Below are positions 1 through 9,227 of a stretch of DNA of 64,000 nucleotides, in pieces (the first letter of the stretch is position 1; each line of letters starts with the position of its first letter). Made by a program: the position numbers and the translations under genes. The stretch comes from Cognatundibacterium oligocarboniphilum (GTDB taxonomy: Bacteria > Pseudomonadota > Gammaproteobacteria > Burkholderiales > Burkholderiaceae_D), in contig NZ_JABXYJ010000003.1 in NCBI RefSeq assembly GCF_013377855.1, positions 197,259 through 261,258 of the forward strand, in the 5' to 3' direction. The notes below the pieces were generated by a model that saw nothing but the letters and a program-made list of their open reading frames with translations, ran no database searches and had not been told where the DNA came from.

Positions 1-360
1 CACCAAAACGAGGTCGAACAATCGACGTTCAATTTTGAATATTCCAATACTGATTTTCTGTTTTCCCTGTTCAACAATTACGAAGCAGAGGCTAAGCGCC
101 TGCTGGAAGTGACAGAAAAATCACTCGCCCTGCCTGCTTACGAAATGATCCTGAAAGCCGCACACACCTTCAATCTGCTGGATGCGCGTGGTGCGATTTC
201 CGTCACCGAGCGCGCAGCCTACATCGGCCGCATCCGCAATCTGTCACGCGCAGTCGCAGCAGCTTACTACGCGGCACGTGAAGCACTGGGCTTCCCGATG
301 TGCGCGGCGAATGACATGCACAAGCCAGCCCCAGCGGTCAAGAACACAGACGCCGCCTGA
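1..360 (+). CDS. glyQ: Glycine--tRNA ligase alpha subunit, 3' end
   Basis: This is the last 119 codons of the glycyl-tRNA synthetase alpha chain; the 5' part lies before the window. The frame is open from base 1 and ends with TGA at 358-360. The C-terminal helices carry residues typical of GlyQ, including [15 protein letters not shown] followed by [13 protein letters not shown]. The alpha chain holds the catalytic core and works as a tetramer with the beta chain, which starts 34 bases downstream in the same transcript. The tail after GFP is short and variable, as is usual. Function follows from family resemblance and from the adjacent glyS. Confidence 0.95.
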   Translation, partial: HQNEVEQSTFNFEYSNTDFLFSLFNNYEAEAKRLLEVTEKSLALPAYEMILKAAHTFNLLDARGAISVTERAAYIGRIRNLSRAVAAAYYAAREALGFPMCAANDMHKPAPAVKNTDAA

Positions 361-394
361 TCGGCATCCGGACAGAATGGACAGGAATTCCAAT

Positions 395-2479
395 ATGAAT
401 CAAACATTATTAGTCGAATTATTTACTGAAGAACTGCCACCGAAAGCGCTGGCCAGACTGGGCGAGGCATTTGCCGCCGGGATCGTTGCCGGACTGAAAT
501 CCCGTGATTTTTTAGAAGCAGATGCAGCCGCCACATCCTATGCTTCGCCGCGCCGGCTGGCAGTCAGCATCACTCATGTTCGCGCTACATCGCCGGACAA
601 GCAGATGCGCGAAAAAGTGCTGCCTGTTTCCGTAGCGCTGGACGCCAATGGTAATCCTGCCGCACCACTGACCAAAAAACTGGCTGCGATGGGTTTTCCC
701 GATGTGCAGATCAGTCAGCTCGAACGTGCATCCGATGGCAAGGCTGAGAGTTTTTTCTACAGTTATACCAGTGCCGGCTCTGCGCTGGCGCCCGCGCTGC
801 AGAGCGCACTGGAAGAAGCCGTCAGTAAATTACCGATTCCGAAAGTCATGAGCTATCAGCGCCCGGATGGCAATACCGTGAACTTTGTGCGTCCGGTGCA
901 CAAGCTGATCGCTTTGCATGGCAACGCCGTGATTCCGCTCAGTCTGCTCGGTCTGCAAAGCGATCGTCTGACAGGCGGCCATCGCTTCCTGTCGCAAGGT
1001 CTGGTCACTGTCGCGCATGCCGATGACTATGCAAAGACTTTACAGCTGGATGGTAAAGTCATTGCCTGCTTCAGCGAACGCAAAGAACAGATCCGTCAAA
1101 CCCTGCTGGCAAAAGCCGGTACCGATCAGGTATTGATGCCGGAAGCGCTGCTGGAGGAAGTGACTGCACTGGTCGAATGGCCGGTGGTATACGAATGCCA
1201 TTTCGAAGCAGAATTCCTCGCCGTGCCACAGGAATGCCTGATCCTGACGATGCAGACCAACCAGAAATACTTTGCCCTGACAGACAGCAACGGCAAACTG
1301 CGTTCACGTTTTCTGATCGTCTCGAATCTGGAAACGGCAACACCGGAACACATCATTCAGGGTAATGAGCGCGTAGTGCGTCCGCGTTTGTCGGATGCTA
1401 AATTTTTCTTTGAGCAAGACAAGAAAAAAACACTGGCATCCCGTCTGCCGCTGCTGGCCAACGTGGTATATCACAACAAGCTCGGGACCCAGGCAGAACG
1501 CACTCAGCGCGTCAAAACCCTGGCTGGAAAAATCGCCGCAACGCTGCACAGCGACGTTGCACTGGCTGAACGTGCAGCCTTGCTGGCGAAAACCGATTTG
1601 CTGACCGATATGGTCGGCGAATTCCCTGAACTGCAGGGCATCATGGGCACTTACTATGCCCGTCACGATGGCGAGCATGAAGAGGTGGCTGCCGCCGCAT
1701 CCGAGCACTATCAGCCGCGCTTTGCCGGAGATACCTTGCCCGCTACCGATACCGGAACTGCCGTGGCACTGGCCGACAAACTGGAAACACTGGTCGGTAT
1801 CTGGGGTATCGGTCTGCAACCGACAGGCGACCGCGATCCGTTTGCACTGCGCCGCCATGCACTTGGCATCTTGCGCATGCTGGTGGAAAAACGCCTGCCT
1901 TTATCTATCAGCACCCTGTTGAATAACGCAGTCAGTTTATTTGCGGCCAACAGTCACTTTAAAGACCCGACCGCTGACGTCCTGAATTTCCTGTCCGACC
2001 GCCTGCGTGGTCAGTTGCGTGAACGCGGATTCTCTCAAACCGAAGTGGAAGCCGTGGTAGCGCAGCAACCGGACACGCTCGATACCATCGTCGAGCGCCT
2101 GCAGGCAGTCCAGGCATTTGCTGCTTTGCCGGAATCGGTTTCGCTGGCTGCGGCCAATAAGCGGATTACGAATATTCTCAAAAAAGCAGAAGGCACTCCG
2201 GGCGAAATCAGTCCGGCGCTCTTGCAGGAACCGGCAGAGCAGGCACTGGCGCAGGCGATGGCCGATGTCCGTCCGCAAGTGGATGCAGCATTCGCCAGCG
2301 GTGATTACACGGGTGCCTTGAAAACCCTGGCAGCATTGCGTTCCGGTGTGGACAGTTTCTTCAATGACGTGATGGTGAATGCCGAAGACCCGGCATTACG
2401 CAATAACCGTCTGGCATTGCTCGTCAGCCTGCACCGCCTGCTGAATCAGGTTGCTGATATTTCCAAACTCGCAGCCTGA
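395..2479 (+). CDS. glyS: Glycine--tRNA ligase beta subunit
   Basis: GlyS pairs with GlyQ to charge tRNA-Gly in the cytoplasm. The protein is 694 residues, the usual length. It opens with [19 protein letters not shown], the conserved beta-subunit N-terminus, and ends with a helical region that fits the DALR-type anticodon-binding domain. I chose ATG 395 because AGGAA (383-387) sits seven bases before it; an ATG at 377 in the same frame would add six residues. The frame stays open as far up as 182, overlapping glyQ, but that extension does not look like GlyS. It follows glyQ by 34 bases and precedes gmhB by 34, so the three are probably one operon. Confidence 0.96.
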   Translation: MNQTLLVELFTEELPPKALARLGEAFAAGIVAGLKSRDFLEADAAATSYASPRRLAVSITHVRATSPDKQMREKVLPVSVALDANGNPAAPLTKKLAAMGFPDVQISQLERASDGKAESFFYSYTSAGSALAPALQSALEEAVSKLPIPKVMSYQRPDGNTVNFVRPVHKLIALHGNAVIPLSLLGLQSDRLTGGHRFLSQGLVTVAHADDYAKTLQLDGKVIACFSERKEQIRQTLLAKAGTDQVLMPEALLEEVTALVEWPVVYECHFEAEFLAVPQECLILTMQTNQKYFALTDSNGKLRSRFLIVSNLETATPEHIIQGNERVVRPRLSDAKFFFEQDKKKTLASRLPLLANVVYHNKLGTQAERTQRVKTLAGKIAATLHSDVALAERAALLAKTDLLTDMVGEFPELQGIMGTYYARHDGEHEEVAAAASEHYQPRFAGDTLPATDTGTAVALADKLETLVGIWGIGLQPTGDRDPFALRRHALGILRMLVEKRLPLSISTLLNNAVSLFAANSHFKDPTADVLNFLSDRLRGQLRERGFSQTEVEAVVAQQPDTLDTIVERLQAVQAFAALPESVSLAAANKRITNILKKAEGTPGEISPALLQEPAEQALAQAMADVRPQVDAAFASGDYTGALKTLAALRSGVDSFFNDVMVNAEDPALRNNRLALLVSLHRLLNQVADISKLAA

Positions 2480-2513
2480 GATTGTTTATGAATTTAGCTA
2501 CAAGGACGCCGGA

Positions 2514-3077
2514 ATGAAACTCATCATTCTCGACCGCGATGGTGTCATTAATCAGGACTCGGACGCCTTCATCAAATCACCGGATGAATGGATTCCGATT
2601 CCCGGCTCGCTGCAAGCCATTGCACGACTGAACCAGGCAGGTTACCGGGTGGTGGTCGCGACCAACCAGTCCGGTATCGGTCGTAAATTATTTGATATGG
2701 CCACCCTGAATGCGATTCACCAGAAAATGCATCATATGGCGCAACAGGTCGGAGCGACGATTGATGCGATTTTCTTTTGCCCGCACATGGCGGATGATAA
2801 TTGCGATTGCCGTAAACCCAAACCCGGTATGCTGCACGAAATTGCCCGCCGCTATGACCAGCCGCTCAAAGGCGTGCATACGGTTGGCGACTCTCTGCGC
2901 GACCTGCAGGCAGGTTTTGTGATGGGCTGTATCCCGCATCTGGTCTTGACCGGAAAAGGCCAAAAGAGTTTGGAAAAAGGCGGCTTACCTCCGGGTACCG
3001 AACTTTATCTGGATCTGGCCACAATGGTTGACAAATTATTGGCATCCCCGCCTTCTGACACACAGACAGCGGCCTGA
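2514..3077 (+). CDS. gmhB: D-glycero-beta-D-manno-heptose-1,7-bisphosphate 7-phosphatase
   Basis: This cytoplasmic HAD-family phosphatase removes the C7 phosphate from heptose bisphosphate on the route to ADP-heptose for the lipopolysaccharide inner core. It has 187 residues, the normal size. The nucleophile motif is DRDG with Asp7 and Asp9, the second HAD motif is ATNQSG near residue 49, and the zinc loop characteristic of GmhB is present (Cys89, His91, Cys97, Cys99). The frame is open upstream into glyS, but MKLIILDRDG at 2514 is the natural start. It lies between glyS and plsC, an arrangement I recognise from other Burkholderiales. Confidence 0.93.
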   Translation: MKLIILDRDGVINQDSDAFIKSPDEWIPIPGSLQAIARLNQAGYRVVVATNQSGIGRKLFDMATLNAIHQKMHHMAQQVGATIDAIFFCPHMADDNCDCRKPKPGMLHEIARRYDQPLKGVHTVGDSLRDLQAGFVMGCIPHLVLTGKGQKSLEKGGLPPGTELYLDLATMVDKLLASPPSDTQTAA

Positions 3078-3097
3078 CCGCACATTCTGGAGTATTC

Positions 3098-3844
3098 ATG
3101 CTTCGTATTATTCAGTTTATCCGCTCCCTGATTTTCTTACTGATCATGATTGCCGCCACCGTGATCTGGGCGCCAATCAGTATGCTGTTTGCATTCCTGC
3201 CGTATAACCAGCGTTACTACATCACCTCGCGCTGGAATGTGTTTATCATCTGGGCCGCCAAAGTCATCTGCGGCATTCATTACCAGACCAAAGGGTTTGA
3301 GAATTTCCCGGATGCGCCGGTGATCCTGCTGGCCAAGCACCAGTCTGCCTGGGAAACCATTTTTTTACTGATGGCCACACCGCGTCCGCTGGTATTTGTG
3401 TTTAAAAAAGAAATTACGTACATCCCTTTCTTTGGCTGGGCGATTTCATTGCTGCGCATGATTCCGATCGACCGCAGCAAAGGCAAGGACGCGTTTGCGC
3501 AGGTGGTCGTACATGGCAAAAAGCGGCTGGCTGATGGTCAGTGGATCATCATGTTCCCGGAAGGCACCCGGATTGCGGTCGGCAAAAAAGGAAACTACAA
3601 AGGCGGCGGCGCACGGCTGGCGGTGGAAACCAATACGCCGGTTGTGCCGATTGCGCTGAATTCCGGCGAGTGCTGGCCCAAAAATTCCTTTATCAAAAAA
3701 CCAGGAACAGTGACCGTCTCGGTAGGAAAACCGATTTCACCTGAAGGGTACAATCCGGTCGAACTGATGCAGCAGGTAGAAAACTGGATCGAAGCGGAAA
3801 TGCGGGTGATCTCCCCGGATGTCTACCGACAAGAACATTCCTGA
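3098..3844 (+). CDS. plsC: 1-acyl-sn-glycerol-3-phosphate acyltransferase
   Basis: PlsC adds the second acyl chain to lysophosphatidic acid, giving phosphatidic acid for membrane lipids. The 248-residue protein begins with a hydrophobic membrane segment (about residues 8-36). The acyltransferase motif is HQSAWE at 81-86, where the usual final Asp of the HX4D box is Glu86, a form I associate with this betaproteobacterial group. The FPEGTR motif is at 153-158. ATG 3098 is preceded by TGGAG. It follows gmhB by 20 bases and is the last gene before a strong terminator. Some PlsC-like proteins act on other lipids, so the substrate is inferred from the family. Confidence 0.9.
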   Translation: MLRIIQFIRSLIFLLIMIAATVIWAPISMLFAFLPYNQRYYITSRWNVFIIWAAKVICGIHYQTKGFENFPDAPVILLAKHQSAWETIFLLMATPRPLVFVFKKEITYIPFFGWAISLLRMIPIDRSKGKDAFAQVVVHGKKRLADGQWIIMFPEGTRIAVGKKGNYKGGGARLAVETNTPVVPIALNSGECWPKNSFIKKPGTVTVSVGKPISPEGYNPVELMQQVENWIEAEMRVISPDVYRQEHS

Positions 3845-3856
3845 CATCTGCCATAC

Positions 3857-3889
3857 AGCCTGCATCCGCTAATGATGCAGGCTTTTTTT
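3857..3889 (+). terminator. Rho-independent terminator after plsC
   Basis: A 9-bp stem, AGCCTGCAT (3857-3865) pairing with ATGCAGGCT (3875-3883), encloses a 9-base loop and runs into seven T residues. It lies 12 bases after the plsC stop and closes the glyQ-glyS-gmhB-plsC transcript. Confidence 0.9.
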
Positions 3890-3965
3890 GACCCGAAGCC
3901 TGCACAAAATCCTGACTTGGTATACATTGACCGGCGTATTTGATTTTTTTCTCCGGCACATTGAT

Positions 3966-4868
3966 ATGGCGTCACGCATTCAGACTTTGGGCAAAGCAAT
4001 TCACTCCGCATTGCAACTGGATTTATTCAGTGACCTGCTGACTCCAGAAAAACTGCGCACCAAACTTCAACCTCCTTCCGATATCATCCCCCGCAGCAAT
4101 GCCGGACCGGAATTGACGCTCACGCCAACCACGCCACAATCTGCGCGCCAGCGTCAGATTATGCTGAAAGACATGGTTGTTGAATATGAGTTGCAACGCT
4201 CCAAACGGCGCAGTATCGGATTTCTGATCAATGATCACGGCTTACGCGTGACTGCGCCGCGCTGGGTCAGCATTGCAGATATTGAACTGGCGATCCACGA
4301 CAAGCAGACATGGATTTCACGCAAGCTGAGCGAACGGCGGCAACGGGCTGAGCGCCGCATCGAGCCCCCCATGCAATGGCGCGATGGCGCCAGACTGCCG
4401 TTTCTGGGGCAAGACATTATCCTGAAAATTGCTCCGGCATCGACAACAGGAACCCATTTCAGTCAGGCTACCGGCGAACTCATCATTAACATTCCTAACG
4501 GGGCCACGGAACAGCAATTGAAAGACCGGGTGCAGGCATGGTTGCAGCAACAGGCGCGGCATGAATTCATGCAACGGTTACCGGTGTTTGCCGAAAAACT
4601 GAATGTCCGCTATCACAGCATGGCACTGTCTGCCGCAACGACCCGCTGGGGCTCGTGCACCACGCAAGGAAAAATCCGGCTGAACTGGCGCCTGATTCAT
4701 TTTTCGCCGCTGATCATCGACTACGTGGTCGCTCATGAACTCGCACACTTGCGGGAAATGAATCACAGCCCGCGTTTCTGGGCAACGGTACAATCCGTGT
4801 TCCCCGATTTTGAGGTCGCCCGCCATCAGCTGCGTCAGCATGCAACGGCCGATCTCCCGGTCTTTTAA
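3966..4868 (+). CDS. YgjP-family zinc metalloprotein (DUF45/M48-like)
   Basis: This 300-residue protein carries the YgjP/SprT-like metal site: HELAH at 257-261 with a further His267 in the following EMNHSPRFW stretch. The segment before it, with TTRWGSCTTQGKIRLNWRL, is the conserved signature of this family. The N-terminal 80 residues are a variable extension. I chose ATG 3966 because the longer frame reaches back into the plsC terminator. The family is annotated as metal-dependent hydrolase or peptidase, and its physiological substrate is not settled in my knowledge, so I leave the symbol empty. It stands alone between the plsC terminator and gloA. Confidence 0.85.
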   Translation: MASRIQTLGKAIHSALQLDLFSDLLTPEKLRTKLQPPSDIIPRSNAGPELTLTPTTPQSARQRQIMLKDMVVEYELQRSKRRSIGFLINDHGLRVTAPRWVSIADIELAIHDKQTWISRKLSERRQRAERRIEPPMQWRDGARLPFLGQDIILKIAPASTTGTHFSQATGELIINIPNGATEQQLKDRVQAWLQQQARHEFMQRLPVFAEKLNVRYHSMALSAATTRWGSCTTQGKIRLNWRLIHFSPLIIDYVVAHELAHLREMNHSPRFWATVQSVFPDFEVARHQLRQHATADLPVF

Positions 4869-4973
4869 GTATCAGAAATATCCCCCGAAGCACATTCTGC
4901 TGCGGGACAGGTAATGCAAGCAGTTTGATCCAGTTTCATTATTCACGAATCACCCGCAACGAAAGGACATCCA

Positions 4974-5372
4974 ATGAGAATTTTACATACCATGCTGCGC
5001 GTCGGCGATCTGCAACGTTCAATCGATTTTTACACCAAGGTGTTAGGTATGCATTTACTGCGCCAGTCCGATAATCCCGAGTACCAGTACACGTTGACCT
5101 TTCTGGGTTATGGCAGTAATCCGGAACATGCCGAGCTGGAACTGACGTACAACTACGGCGTGGAAAAATACGAGCTGGGTACCGCTTACGGTCACATCGC
5201 CATTGCCGTGCCGGATGTGCATGCCGCCTGCGAAAGCGTGAAAACACGCGGTGGTCTGGTGACCCGTGAAGCAGGTCCGGTGAAGGGCGGAAAAACAATC
5301 ATCGCTTTCGTGCAGGATCCGGATGGCTATAAGATCGAACTGATCCAACGCACGTCAGAAGTCCGGCTGTAA
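4974..5372 (+). CDS. gloA: Lactoylglutathione lyase (glyoxalase I)
   Basis: GloA converts the hemithioacetal of methylglyoxal and glutathione to S-lactoylglutathione in the cytoplasm, detoxifying methylglyoxal. The 132-residue protein has the metal ligands His5, Glu56, His74 and Glu122 in exactly the spacing of the small bacterial nickel-type enzyme. AAAGGA (4961-4966) provides a ribosome-binding site before ATG 4974. It is transcribed toward a small minus-strand gene 32 bases away, so it probably ends its own transcript; an imperfect hairpin (about 5389-5425) overlaps the end of that opposing gene. Confidence 0.95.
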   Translation: MRILHTMLRVGDLQRSIDFYTKVLGMHLLRQSDNPEYQYTLTFLGYGSNPEHAELELTYNYGVEKYELGTAYGHIAIAVPDVHAACESVKTRGGLVTREAGPVKGGKTIIAFVQDPDGYKIELIQRTSEVRL

Positions 5373-5404
5373 GCGGCTGGTCTCAGAGCACCGGGAAACA
5401 CAGA

Positions 5405-5557
5405 TCAGGTCTCTGTTTTCCGGTGATCACGCAGACGCACGACTTTAAGTTCTTTCCCTTCTTCTGCTTGTTTCGCCTCATGGTTCATGGCTTTCATAAC
5501 AACAATCAGACTCAGGATAAACAGCAAAGCTAACCCGGTGAAAATGCTGGCCCACAT
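5405..5557 (-). CDS. Small single-span membrane protein, 50 residues, unknown function
   Basis: A short minus-strand frame reads from ATG at 5557 to TGA at 5405. It encodes an N-terminal hydrophobic helix (about residues 3-21, rich in Leu, Ile and Val). A charged, Lys/Arg/Glu-rich tail ending DHRKTET follows. CGGAG lies eight bases before the start codon, and a good sigma70-type promoter (TTGACC and TATAAA) lies 31 bases further up. That combination makes it look like a real gene. I do not recognise the family. The topology suggests an inner-membrane anchor with a cytoplasmic tail. It lies downstream of pgi on the same strand. Confidence 0.65.
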   Translation of the reverse strand: MWASIFTGLALLFILSLIVVMKAMNHEAKQAEEGKELKVVRLRDHRKTET

Positions 5558-5587
5558 GATGCAAACTCCGGTGAGTTGAGATATCTA

Positions 5588-5617
5588 TTTATATAACCCC
5601 CGGTGTTCACCGGTCAA
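5588..5617 (-). promoter_or_regulatory. Sigma70-like promoter for the 50-residue membrane protein
   Basis: On the minus strand TTGACC (5612-5617) is followed after 18 bases by TATAAA (5588-5593); an overlapping TATATA gives a 16-base spacing. It lies between the pgi stop and the small gene, so the small gene need not rely on read-through from pgi. Confidence 0.5.
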
Positions 5618-5695
5618 TCAGACTCTCTCCTGCCAAAGCTGTTTGGCAGCCATTTTTTGCATTCTTTAACGATTCACCGGCTAATCGCCCTGTTC

Positions 5696-7342
5696 TCAGA
5701 CGTGACCATGTCTTCTGAAGTAAGAAATCAGGCCGCAGGTAGATGTATCGAGCTGCGCATCGTAAGCCTGATCGCCCATGATCGCCGGTAACAGGCGGTT
5801 TGCCAGTTGCTTACCCAGTTCCACACCCCACTGATCAAAGGAGTTGATGCTCCAGATCACCCCCTGCACAAACACTTTATGCTCGTACAACGCCAACAGC
5901 ATGCCAAGCTGAAACGGGTCAAGACTAGGCATCAGAATCGTAGTGGAAGGCTGGTTCCCGGCGAATACCTTGTGCGGCAATAAACGGGCAATCTGGGCTT
6001 CCGTCAGTCCTGCCTGCGTCAGCTCTTCACGTGCCTGCGCTTCGGTTTTGCCAAAAGCAAGCGCCGCGCTTTGCGCCAGGCAATTTGCCAGTAGAGGCGC
6101 CTGATGGCCTGGTAATGGATGATCGCTGGATGCCGCCACCACGAAGTCACAAGGAATCAGCCAGCCGCCCTGATGCAGCAGCTGAAAGAAAGCATGCTGC
6201 CCGTTGACTCCGATCTGTCCCCAGACAATCGGGTTCGCACGGCAGGTCAGCGCTTCGCCGTCGCGGCTGACTGTCTTGCCGTTCGATTCCATTTCCAGTT
6301 GCTGCAAAAATGCCGGCAAATGACGTATCGATTCATTGTATGGCAGGATGGCGCTGGTTTCCGCACCGAGAAAATTGGTATTCCAGATGGAAATCAGCGC
6401 CAGCAACACCGGCAGATTTTTCTCCAGCGGCGTTTTCCGGAAATGCAGATCCATAGTTTCTGCACCGGACAGCAAGCGCTCAAATCCATTCATCCCGATC
6501 GCCAGCGCCACAGATAAGCCGACCGCTGACCAAAGAGAATAACGCCCGCCGACCCAATCCCAGATTTGCAGGATATTGTCATCCGGAATACCGAATTCAT
6601 GCGCCTTGCCAGGACTTGAGGTGACGGCAATAAAGTGTTTGCCAATCGCCCACTCCTCCATGGCGGCCGCCATCAGCCAGGTGCGTGCAGTCTGTGCATT
6701 GATGCTGGTTTCCTGAGTGATGAATGTCTTGGATGCGACGATAAACAGTGTGGTGCGCGGATCGAGTTTTTCAAGCAGAGGGGCCAGATGTGCGCTGTCC
6801 AGATTCGAGACGTAATAAAAGTGCAGATTCGGGTGCTGATACGCTGACAGCGCGCGGGTTGCCAGTTTAGGTCCCAGATCAGAGCCGCCGATGCCGATAT
6901 TGACCACATTCTGTATCGCATCGCCTTTGAAACCTCGCCATAAGCCGCTGCGAACCCGCTCAACAATGTCCCGCATCTGTTTGCGTACCGCTCTCACTTG
7001 CGGCATCACGTCGTTTTCAGCATCAGGAAATGGCTTGAAATCGGAATAACGCAAAGCAGTATGCAATACGGCACGGTCTTCGCTGATATTGATTTTCTCG
7101 CCAGAAAACATCCGGTCACGCCAGCTTTCCACATCGGACAAACGAGCCAGCGCCAGCAGGCTTTGCAAGGCGGGCTGATCAATGCGTTGCTTGGAATAAT
7201 CCACCAGCAAACCATCAAGCTCTGCGGAAAAATGTTCGAACCGTTGCGCGTCTTCTGCAAACAAATCCCGCAAATGCTTGCGTTCAAGGCGTTTCTGATG
7301 CTGTAACAAAGATCGCCATTCAGGCGTCAGCGTAATATTCAT
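5696..7342 (-). CDS. pgi: Glucose-6-phosphate isomerase
   Basis: Pgi interconverts glucose 6-phosphate and fructose 6-phosphate in the cytoplasm. The protein is 548 residues, the standard length. Both family signatures are visible: GGRYSLWSAVGLSVAL in the middle and GVIWSINSFDQWGVELGK near the C-terminus, the latter containing the catalytic region. I chose ATG 7342 (MNITLTPEWRSL) over an upstream in-frame TTG at 7372, since the shorter form matches normal Pgi length; neither has a strong ribosome-binding site. It starts 62 bases after the rsmA stop on the same strand. Confidence 0.96.
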   Translation of the reverse strand: MNITLTPEWRSLLQHQKRLERKHLRDLFAEDAQRFEHFSAELDGLLVDYSKQRIDQPALQSLLALARLSDVESWRDRMFSGEKINISEDRAVLHTALRYSDFKPFPDAENDVMPQVRAVRKQMRDIVERVRSGLWRGFKGDAIQNVVNIGIGGSDLGPKLATRALSAYQHPNLHFYYVSNLDSAHLAPLLEKLDPRTTLFIVASKTFITQETSINAQTARTWLMAAAMEEWAIGKHFIAVTSSPGKAHEFGIPDDNILQIWDWVGGRYSLWSAVGLSVALAIGMNGFERLLSGAETMDLHFRKTPLEKNLPVLLALISIWNTNFLGAETSAILPYNESIRHLPAFLQQLEMESNGKTVSRDGEALTCRANPIVWGQIGVNGQHAFFQLLHQGGWLIPCDFVVAASSDHPLPGHQAPLLANCLAQSAALAFGKTEAQAREELTQAGLTEAQIARLLPHKVFAGNQPSTTILMPSLDPFQLGMLLALYEHKVFVQGVIWSINSFDQWGVELGKQLANRLLPAIMGDQAYDAQLDTSTCGLISYFRRHGHV

Positions 7343-7404
7343 GGGTGCAATCCGTCTCAGGTGAGCAAACAAAAATTACTGTACAACGCTTCCGGCAAAA
7401 GGGG

Positions 7405-8187
7405 TTACGACGTTGAATGCGTCAACATCCGCGCCAGATTCACATATTGTTCCAATGCAACCGTTTCCGGCCGTGACTGCGGATCAATTCCTGCCCCGGT
7501 CAGTTGCTGCTCGGTAAACATTCCGGCGACACAGTTACGGATCACCTTACGCCGCTGCGAAAAAGCTTTGGTTACGACAGCTGCCAGATCCGCCTGCGCA
7601 CAATCCAGCACTTCCGCCTTGGGGATCATACGGACAATCGCAGAATCCACTTTCGGCGGCGGATCAAATGCTTCGGGGGGAACGATAAACAGCAGCTCCA
7701 TGTGGTAACGCCATTGCAGCATCACGGACAGGCGCCCGTAAGCCTTGCTGCCCGGCTCCGCCACCATGCGCTCGACCACTTCTTTCTGCAGCATGAAATG
7801 CTGATCTTCGACGATGCCCGCGATGTCGGCCAGATGAAACAGCAAAGGACTGGAAATGTTATAGGGCAAGTTACCGACTACCCGCAATTTCCTCCCCGGT
7901 GTTAACGGTATGGAACTGAAATCAAATTTCAGCGCATCTCCTTCATGAATAATCAACTTTTCAGGAGGGAAATTTTTTTTAAGGCGGGTGACCAGATCCC
8001 GATCCAGCTCAACCACATGCATCTGTGGCAATGCGTCCAGTAACAACGTGGTCATCGCCGCCAGTCCGGGGCCGATTTCCACCATCACTTCGCCGCTTTG
8101 CGGATGGATTGCGCGGATAATCTGGCTCAATACGAGCTGATCGGTCAGGAAATTCTGCCCGAAACGTTTTCGTGGAATGTGTTTCAT
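7405..8187 (-). CDS. rsmA: 16S rRNA dimethyladenosine transferase
   Basis: RsmA (KsgA) dimethylates two adjacent adenosines near the 3' end of 16S rRNA late in small-subunit assembly. The 260-residue protein starts with [14 protein letters not shown]. It has the SAM-binding motif VEIGPG (36-41) and the catalytic NLPY motif (106-109). Its start codon overlaps the pdxA stop by four bases, so the two are translationally coupled. The order lptD-surA-pdxA-rsmA is an old proteobacterial arrangement; the apaG gene often found next is absent here. Confidence 0.96.
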   Translation of the reverse strand: MKHIPRKRFGQNFLTDQLVLSQIIRAIHPQSGEVMVEIGPGLAAMTTLLLDALPQMHVVELDRDLVTRLKKNFPPEKLIIHEGDALKFDFSSIPLTPGRKLRVVGNLPYNISSPLLFHLADIAGIVEDQHFMLQKEVVERMVAEPGSKAYGRLSVMLQWRYHMELLFIVPPEAFDPPPKVDSAIVRMIPKAEVLDCAQADLAAVVTKAFSQRRKVIRNCVAGMFTEQQLTGAGIDPQSRPETVALEQYVNLARMLTHSTS

Positions 8188-9227
8188 TTTTTAATATTCG
8201 TCATTGCCATGGCAGCTGCAGTGCGCAGTGCCACCTGCATACTGCCGGTATCAGCGTGTCCGACACCTTGTGCTACCAGATCGAGCGCTGTTCCATGATC
8301 GACCGAAGTCCGGATCAAGGGTAAGCCCAGCGTGATATTGACACCCAGTCCAAAACTGGCGTGCTTGAGTACAGTCAGCCCCTGGTCGTGATACATTGCC
8401 AGCACACAATCTGCCTGCGCCAGATATTTTTGCTGAAACAGCGTATCTGCCGGATAAGGGCCGGAAACCTGCAGTCCGAGTGCCTGCGCCTGAGCGATGA
8501 CGGGGGCGATGATTTCGATTTCTTCCCGTCCCAGATAGCCATTTTCTCCGGCATGCGGATTTAATCCGGTCACCAGAATACGCGGATGCGCAATTCCCAT
8601 TTTCTGCTGCAAGTCTGCGTCAATAATTTGCATAGTACGCAGCAGCTCATCGGATCGGATCGCATCCGGCACATCTCTGAGTGGCAAATGCGTGGTTGCC
8701 AGCGCCACCCGTAACGGCTGTGAAAGTTGAGGATTGGCATCGCAGGCCAGCATCATCACCACCTGCGGTGTCTGCGTTTTTTCTGCCAAGTATTCGGTAT
8801 GACCGCTGAACCGGACTCCGGCTTCATTAATGGTACTTTTCTGCAGCGGCGCGGTCACGATGGCATCGCACCATCCCTGTTGCACGCTCTCCACCGCCAC
8901 ATCCAGCGTCTGCAGCACAGCACGGCCATTGCGCGGATCAAGCTGACCGGCAATTACATGGGCATTCAGCGGACAGTCAATCACCGTTACACGCTGCTGA
9001 TCTGTAGCGGGCAAGCCGGCGTTACGCATGGCCTGCAGGGAAATGCCCATCAACCGTATCGACGGATCAATTTCATTTGCCAGCATCGCCAGATAAGCCG
9101 CATCACCAATCAGCACCGGCCGCATTTGCTGCCGCAAAGCCCAGGCAGCACGGATAGAAATTTCAGGACCGATCCCTGCCGGTTCTCCTACTGTGACCGC
9201 GATCACCGGCATTTTGGAATCAGGCAT
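8184..9227 (-). CDS. pdxA: 4-hydroxythreonine-4-phosphate dehydrogenase
   Basis: PdxA oxidises 4-phosphohydroxy-L-threonine in the DXP-dependent branch of pyridoxal 5'-phosphate synthesis, using NAD. The 347-residue protein begins with a [13 protein letters not shown] segment typical of the family. It has the three metal-binding histidine regions [20 protein letters not shown] and [12 protein letters not shown]. It is tightly packed: its ATG shares one base with the surA TAA (9227), and its end overlaps rsmA by four bases. A PLP-homeostasis gene, yggS, lies far downstream in the window but is not linked. Confidence 0.95.
   Translation of the reverse strand: MPDSKMPVIAVTVGEPAGIGPEISIRAAWALRQQMRPVLIGDAAYLAMLANEIDPSIRLMGISLQAMRNAGLPATDQQRVTVIDCPLNAHVIAGQLDPRNGRAVLQTLDVAVESVQQGWCDAIVTAPLQKSTINEAGVRFSGHTEYLAEKTQTPQVVMMLACDANPQLSQPLRVALATTHLPLRDVPDAIRSDELLRTMQIIDADLQQKMGIAHPRILVTGLNPHAGENGYLGREEIEIIAPVIAQAQALGLQVSGPYPADTLFQQKYLAQADCVLAMYHDQGLTVLKHASFGLGVNITLGLPLIRTSVDHGTALDLVAQGVGHADTGSMQVALRTAAAMAMTNIKK

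Noticed and set aside
1304-1858. A 184-codon minus-strand frame inside glyS
   Set aside because: It is antisense to a conserved part of glyS and shows no family resemblance.
5389-5425. Imperfect hairpin after gloA as a terminator
   Set aside because: The stem has mismatches, lacks a T run and overlaps the end of the 50-residue gene.
7343-7372. Upstream TTG start for pgi
   Set aside because: It would add ten residues beyond the usual Pgi length and has no ribosome-binding site.
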